Shown piece after piece: positions 42,580 to 46,131 of a stretch of 46,131 nucleotides of DNA (its first letter is position 1; each line of letters begins with the position of its first letter). Under the pieces are notes generated by a model. It did no database searches. It had not been told where the DNA came from and saw nothing but the letters and a program-made list of their open reading frames with translations. Both the position numbers and the translations under genes were made by a program. This stretch comes from Flavobacteriaceae bacterium (GTDB taxonomy: Bacteria > Bacteroidota > Bacteroidia > Flavobacteriales > Flavobacteriaceae), in NCBI GenBank assembly GCA_019634365.1, contig JAHQVM010000064.1, positions 1 through 46,131 of the forward strand, read 5' to 3'.

Positions 42580-42630
42580 ATGAGTACCCAAAATGTCATT
42601 ACTGTCATTATCAACATCGTCATTCCATGA
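42580..42630 (+). CDS. ilv leader peptide 1 (Ile/Val-rich, 16 residues)
   Basis: The frame encodes MSTQNVITVIINIVIP and stops at TGA 42628-42630: five Ile and three Val in 16 residues, eight of ten residues 6-15 excluding Thr and Asn. This is the hallmark of an attenuator peptide that measures charged tRNA-Ile and tRNA-Val. A perfect 6-bp hairpin (CGTCAT/ATGACG, 42618-42632) overlaps its last codons. A terminator follows at 42676-42709. The core bases GTCATTACTGTCATTA (42595-42610) recur exactly in leader 2, 142 bases on. Confidence 0.8.
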   Translation: MSTQNVITVIINIVIP

Positions 42631-42675
42631 CGGTGCGGGACGGTATTCATTTATTTTAGTTTAAATAGTAAATAG

Positions 42676-42709
42676 AAAAAGCCTTCCCATAAAACGGGAA
42701 GGCTTTTTT
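42676..42709 (+). terminator. ilv attenuator terminator 1
   Basis: AAAAAGCCTTCCC (42676-42688), loop ATAAAAC, GGGAAGGC plus T-run (42696-42709). A competing pairing of GGGACGGT (42637-42644) with GCCTTCCC (42681-42688), one mismatch and one G-T, would open the terminator when the ribosome stalls on the Ile/Val codons. Confidence 0.88.
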
Positions 42710-42721
42710 GTTGAAACCCAT

Positions 42722-42778
42722 ATGAAGCATATAATCGTCATTACTGTCATTAGTATCGTCTCGCCACCTCGGCGCTGA
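42722..42778 (+). CDS. ilv leader peptide 2 (Ile/Val-rich, 18 residues)
   Basis: The frame encodes MKHIIVITVISIVSPPRR and stops at TGA 42776-42778: five Ile and three Val within residues 4-13. It begins 13 bases after the T-run of terminator 1, so it is translated only if that terminator has been passed. The stop codon and the two Arg codons lie inside the 5' strand of the antiterminator (42772-42783), exactly where a ribosome that finishes the peptide would block it. It shares a 16-base core with leader 1. Confidence 0.82.
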   Translation: MKHIIVITVISIVSPPRR

Positions 42779-42797
42779 TGCAGACAGTCATAACTAT

Positions 42798-42835
42798 AAA
42801 AAAGACCTGTATCAGCGCGATGCAGGTCTTTTTTT
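42798..42835 (+). terminator. ilv attenuator terminator 2 with antiterminator
   Basis: GACCTGTATC (42804-42813), loop AGCGC, GATGCAGGTC (42819-42828), extended by flanking A/T pairs and a run of seven T to 42835. The 5' half plus loop (42807-42818, CTGTATCAGCGC) can instead pair with GCGCTGATGCAG (42772-42783) over 12 bp with one G-T, an antiterminator that forms when the ribosome is held at the upstream Ile/Val codons. Confidence 0.9.
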
Positions 42836-42914
42836 ATACTCAATAATTGCAAGTGAACATCGGAATGAAGGGTAATTCAAATAACTGTAAATCAATTAAA
42901 TAAACAAAATTCGA

Positions 42915-43019
42915 ATGAAATTAGACATCTCTCAAAACGTAAAAACGAAATCAGGCTACTACACAGATCACCTACTTTCGAGTGTTGGTAAATCACATCT
43001 TATTGAACCGCAGGACTAA
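42915..43019 (+). CDS. 34-residue ORF coupled to ilvD
   Basis: An open frame starting [16 protein letters not shown] and ending HLIEPQD, whose TAA overlaps the ilvD ATG (TAATG). It lies after both attenuators, so it is transcribed only with ilvDB. It is not rich in Ile/Val (two and two), so it is not a third leader peptide of the same kind. The coupling suggests that translating it delivers ribosomes to ilvD, or that it is a real micropeptide. Reality as a stable protein is uncertain. Confidence 0.45.
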   Translation: MKLDISQNVKTKSGYYTDHLLSSVGKSHLIEPQD

Positions 43020-44695
43020 TGAAGCTCAATACATACAGCAAAACAGTTACCCAAGATCCTACGCAACCTGCAGCACAAGCCATGCTGCATGCCATAGGGC
43101 TAACCCGCGAAGATTTTAATAAACCCTTTGTGGGCATAGCCAGTACGGGATACGAGGGGAACCCATGCAATATGCACCTAAACGATTTGGCTAAGCGGGC
43201 CAAAGAGGGAACCCAAAATCAGAATTTGGTAGGTCTCATTTTCAATACGATTGGTGTCAGCGACGGCATTTCCATGGGAACTCCGGGAATGCGTTACTCA
43301 CTGCCTTCCCGGGACATCATTGCCGATTCTATGGAAACCGTGGTACAGGCTATGAGTTATGACGGGCTCATCACTGTAGTAGGATGCGATAAAAATATGC
43401 CCGGTGCCTTGATGGCCATGATACGATTGAACCGGCCTTCCATCCTTGTATATGGCGGAACCATCGATTCAGGTTGCCATAATGGAAAGAAACTGGATGT
43501 GGTTTCTGCCTTCGAGGCTTGGGGAAGCAAAGTAGCGGGAACCATGACCGAAAACGAATATCAGCAAGTGGTAGAAAAAGCTTGTCCCGGTGCGGGTGCC
43601 TGCGGCGGAATGTACACGGCGAACACTATGGCTTCGGCCATCGAAGCATTGGGAATGGCGTTGCCCTACAATGCGTCCAATCCGGCATTGAGTGACCAAA
43701 AAAAGAATGAATCCGTAGCAGCTGGAGAGGCCATGCGGATTTTGTTGGAAAAGGACATCAAGCCAAGCGATATTATTACCCGAAAATCCCTTGAAAATGC
43801 TGTTCGGTTAGTGACGGTCTTGGGTGGATCTACTAATGCAGTGCTTCATTTCTTGGCCATTGCCAGGGCTGCTAATATTTCATTTTCTTTAAAAGACTTT
43901 CAACATATAAGTGATACCACACCTTTCTTGGCCGATTTAAAACCAAGCGGGAAGTATCTCATGGAAGATATTCATGCCTTGGGCGGTATACCCGCTGTAT
44001 TGAAATATCTTCTTAGAAAGGGACTTCTACATGGGGACTGTCTTACAGTAACTGGAAAAACCTTGGCAGAAAATGTAATCGATGCACCTAATCTTCCCGA
44101 AGGGCAAGATGTTATTCATCCCGTTGAAAAACCTATCAAACCTTCTGGACACCTGCAAATGTTGTTCGGAAATCTAGCCGAAGAAGGTTGTGTGGCCAAG
44201 ATAACAGGAAAAGAAGGACTGAAGTTTACCGGTAAGGCCAAAGTATTCAACAGTGAATTTGAAGTAAACCTTGGCATAGCCGAAGGGAACGTAGAAAAGG
44301 GAGATGTAGTTGTTATCCGCTACGAAGGTCCCAAAGGAGGTCCCGGAATGCCTGAAATGTTGAAGCCAACTGCCGCCATAATGGGTGCAGGATTGGGAAA
44401 GGAAGTCGCCTTGATTACCGATGGGCGCTTTTCGGGAGGTACCCACGGATTCGTGGTAGGTCATATTACTCCCGAAGCTCAAGAGGGTGGAACCCTAGCC
44501 TTGGTAGAAAACGGTGATGAAATTACTATCGATGCCGAGCAGAATACCATTCAGTTGCACGTCAGCGATGCCGAATTGGCAATTCGGAAAGAACAATGGG
44601 AAGCACCTCCCCTAAAATTCGAAAGAGGCGTGCTTTATAAATACGCAAAAACAGTTTCATCGGCCTCACAAGGTTGTGTTACCGATGAGTTTTAA
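43019..44695 (+). CDS. ilvD: Dihydroxy-acid dehydratase
   Basis: A 558-residue protein with the IlvD iron-sulfur ligands and active-site segments: [38 protein letters not shown] and [17 protein letters not shown] near the C-terminus. It dehydrates dihydroxyisovalerate and dihydroxymethylvalerate to the keto acids of Val and Ile. It is the first structural gene behind the tandem attenuator and is followed after 24 bases by ilvB. Start is the ATG in the TAATG overlap. Confidence 0.96.
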   Translation: MKLNTYSKTVTQDPTQPAAQAMLHAIGLTREDFNKPFVGIASTGYEGNPCNMHLNDLAKRAKEGTQNQNLVGLIFNTIGVSDGISMGTPGMRYSLPSRDIIADSMETVVQAMSYDGLITVVGCDKNMPGALMAMIRLNRPSILVYGGTIDSGCHNGKKLDVVSAFEAWGSKVAGTMTENEYQQVVEKACPGAGACGGMYTANTMASAIEALGMALPYNASNPALSDQKKNESVAAGEAMRILLEKDIKPSDIITRKSLENAVRLVTVLGGSTNAVLHFLAIARAANISFSLKDFQHISDTTPFLADLKPSGKYLMEDIHALGGIPAVLKYLLRKGLLHGDCLTVTGKTLAENVIDAPNLPEGQDVIHPVEKPIKPSGHLQMLFGNLAEEGCVAKITGKEGLKFTGKAKVFNSEFEVNLGIAEGNVEKGDVVVIRYEGPKGGPGMPEMLKPTAAIMGAGLGKEVALITDGRFSGGTHGFVVGHITPEAQEGGTLALVENGDEITIDAEQNTIQLHVSDAELAIRKEQWEAPPLKFERGVLYKYAKTVSSASQGCVTDEF

Positions 44696-44719
44696 TCTTC
44701 ACATCTTAAAAAAGAAATT

Positions 44720-46131
44720 ATGGAATTACAAACCGTAACCCAAACCCAGACTTCAAAGACTACCAAAACCAGAATGGCAGGAAGTGAAGCGGTCGTTCAC
44801 TGTTTATTGGCCGAAGGTGTGGAGACCGTATATGGATATCCAGGAGGAGCCATTATGCCGGTGTACGATGAGTTTTACAAGTACCAAGATCGACTTAATC
44901 ATGTATTAACGCGCCATGAACAAGGTGCCACGCATGCTGCCCAGGGATATGCCCGTATTTCGGGTAAGGTTGGGGTAGCCATTGCAACCTCGGGTCCGGG
45001 AGCCACCAATCTTATTACAGGAATTGCAGATGCCATGATCGATTCCACACCTATGGTCTGCATTACAGGACAGGTTGGGGCACATTTATTGGGATCGGAT
45101 GCCTTTCAGGAAACCGATATCATTGGTATTTCAACACCGGTGACCAAGTGGAATTATCAGATTACAAAAGCTTCAGAAATTCCTGAAATTATGGCCAAGG
45201 CTTTTTACATTGCCCAAAGCGGACGACCCGGCCCTGTGTTGATCGATATTACCAAGAATGCACAGTTCGAAAGTTTCGACTTTGCCTATGAAAAATGTAC
45301 CGCTATTAGAAGTTATCATCCAGTCCCAAAATGCAACCCTGAAGCATTGAAAGAAGCTGCAGCGCTTATCAACAATGCCAAAAAACCATTAATCGTATGG
45401 GGTCAGGGCGTGATTTTGGGAAAGGCAGAAGAAGAACTAAAAACCATAATTGAAAAAGCGGGAATACCTGCGGCATGGACCATCTTGGGTGCTTCCGCGA
45501 TTCCAACTTCCCATCCAATGAATGTGGGTATGGTGGGCATGCATGGTAATTACGCACCCAATATACTAACGAACGAATGTGATGTATTAATCGCGATCGG
45601 AATGCGCTTCGACGATCGTGTAACGGGCAATTTGAATACCTACGCCAAACAGGCCAAGATCATTCATTTTGAAATCGATCCGGCCGAAATAAATAAGAAC
45701 GTTGCAGTCGATGTAGCTGTTTTAGGCGACGCCAAGTCAACCCTTTCAAAGCTTATTCCATTACTGCAATCCAACGAACATCCATCTTGGAGGGACCGTT
45801 TTTCAGAATTAAAAGCCATTGAGCATGAAAAAGTCATTCAAAACGATCTGTTTCCAACAAAGGACGGCTTGACCATGGGTGAAGTGATGCTTGCTATTAA
45901 CAAGGAAAGTAAAGGCAAAGCTGCTATTGTGAGCGATGTGGGACAGCACCAAATGATCGCCTGTCGTTATGCCCAATTCAATGAAACGCGTAGTAATATT
46001 ACATCTGGCGGATTGGGGACCATGGGATTTGCACTCCCAGCGGCGATTGGAGCTAAAATGGCCGCTCCAGAACGGGAAGTAGTTGCTGTGATCGGGGATG
46101 GAGGTTACCAGATGACCATTCAGGAATTGGG
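44720..46131 (+). CDS. ilvB: Acetolactate synthase large subunit (3' truncated by window)
   Basis: The first 470 residues of a protein of about 570-580. A short Thr/Gln/Lys-rich leader (MELQTVTQTQTSKTTKT) precedes the fold, then GVETVYGYPGGAIMPVYDE, RHEQGATHAAQGYAR (catalytic Glu of the ThDP fold), SGPGATNLITGIADA, the QVG and AFQETDI segments, GMRFDDRVTGN, SDVGQHQM and the ThDP-binding GDGGYQM at the edge. It condenses pyruvate with pyruvate or 2-ketobutyrate, the first common step for Val, Leu and Ile. Regulatory subunit ilvN would be expected just outside the window. Confidence 0.96.
   Translation, partial: MELQTVTQTQTSKTTKTRMAGSEAVVHCLLAEGVETVYGYPGGAIMPVYDEFYKYQDRLNHVLTRHEQGATHAAQGYARISGKVGVAIATSGPGATNLITGIADAMIDSTPMVCITGQVGAHLLGSDAFQETDIIGISTPVTKWNYQITKASEIPEIMAKAFYIAQSGRPGPVLIDITKNAQFESFDFAYEKCTAIRSYHPVPKCNPEALKEAAALINNAKKPLIVWGQGVILGKAEEELKTIIEKAGIPAAWTILGASAIPTSHPMNVGMVGMHGNYAPNILTNECDVLIAIGMRFDDRVTGNLNTYAKQAKIIHFEIDPAEINKNVAVDVAVLGDAKSTLSKLIPLLQSNEHPSWRDRFSELKAIEHEKVIQNDLFPTKDGLTMGEVMLAINKESKGKAAIVSDVGQHQMIACRYAQFNETRSNITSGGLGTMGFALPAAIGAKMAAPEREVVAVIGDGGYQMTIQEL

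Noticed and set aside
42838-42914. A third attenuator after the two ilv leaders
   Set aside because: No Ile/Val-rich frame and no hairpin with T-run are found between 42836 and ilvD.

Overview
The window looks like chromosomal DNA of a gliding, probably marine, member of the Flavobacteriaceae (Bacteroidota). The support is gldM and gldN at the left edge, GSCFA, DUF983, LemA/TPM and PQQ/MORN families typical of the group, many N-terminal signal peptides, almost no Shine-Dalgarno sequences, and repeated promoter-like words of the Bacteroidetes type (TTG, about 20 nt, TAnnTTTG).

Layout. 1-1494: end of the gliding/type IX secretion operon (gldM 3' end, gldN, terminator). 1495-7756: FAD oxidoreductase, DUF983 protein, ABC-F ATPase, patatin-like lipase, a 59-residue CPXCG protein, and two tandem SpoIIAA/STAS-like paralogues. 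7824-8122: initiator tRNA-Met with terminator, followed by an echo of the tRNA 3' end and a second terminator. 8187-10958: small secreted and membrane proteins, HAD phosphatase, TPR protein. 11421-14231: era and der around a membrane protein on the other strand. 14288-18573: a translationally coupled dinB-dnaE lesion-bypass cassette with two palindromic operator-like sites around its promoter. 18578-22302 (minus): M23 peptidase, MerR, LemA, a membrane protein and two TPM proteins as one operon, divergent from alaS. 25032-25163: a palindromic intergenic repeat. 25221-30400: GSCFA, lipoprotein, PQQ-propeller and MORN proteins. 30471-33298: TPR-histidine kinase, small membrane protein, LuxR-type response regulator. 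33433-39584: a three-gene, NLR-like operon (caspase-like protease; SIR2-like plus TIR protein; membrane-anchored STAND ATPase with WD40-type sensor). 39587-40965 (minus): metK with a structured leader. 41010-42522: secreted protein and YitT protein. 42544-46131: ilvD-ilvB behind two consecutive transcription attenuators.

Two things stand out. The first is the tandem ilv attenuator: two short Ile/Val-rich leader peptides (16 and 18 residues), each followed by its own hairpin and T-run, in series before ilvD. The second has a clear Ile/Val stall zone and a 12-bp antiterminator that overlaps its stop codon. The second is the caspase / SIR2-TIR / STAND operon, a likely abortive-infection or programmed-death module with a 9-bp inverted repeat just upstream. 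Less certain but worth checking are the metK leader, whose mutually exclusive pairings and GCAACC/GCTAAAGG core suggest a SAM-sensing RNA, and the GGAAT(N)TTCC sites that bracket the dinB promoter, which look like a damage-response operator. All functions are inferred by reading the sequence; no database search was possible.
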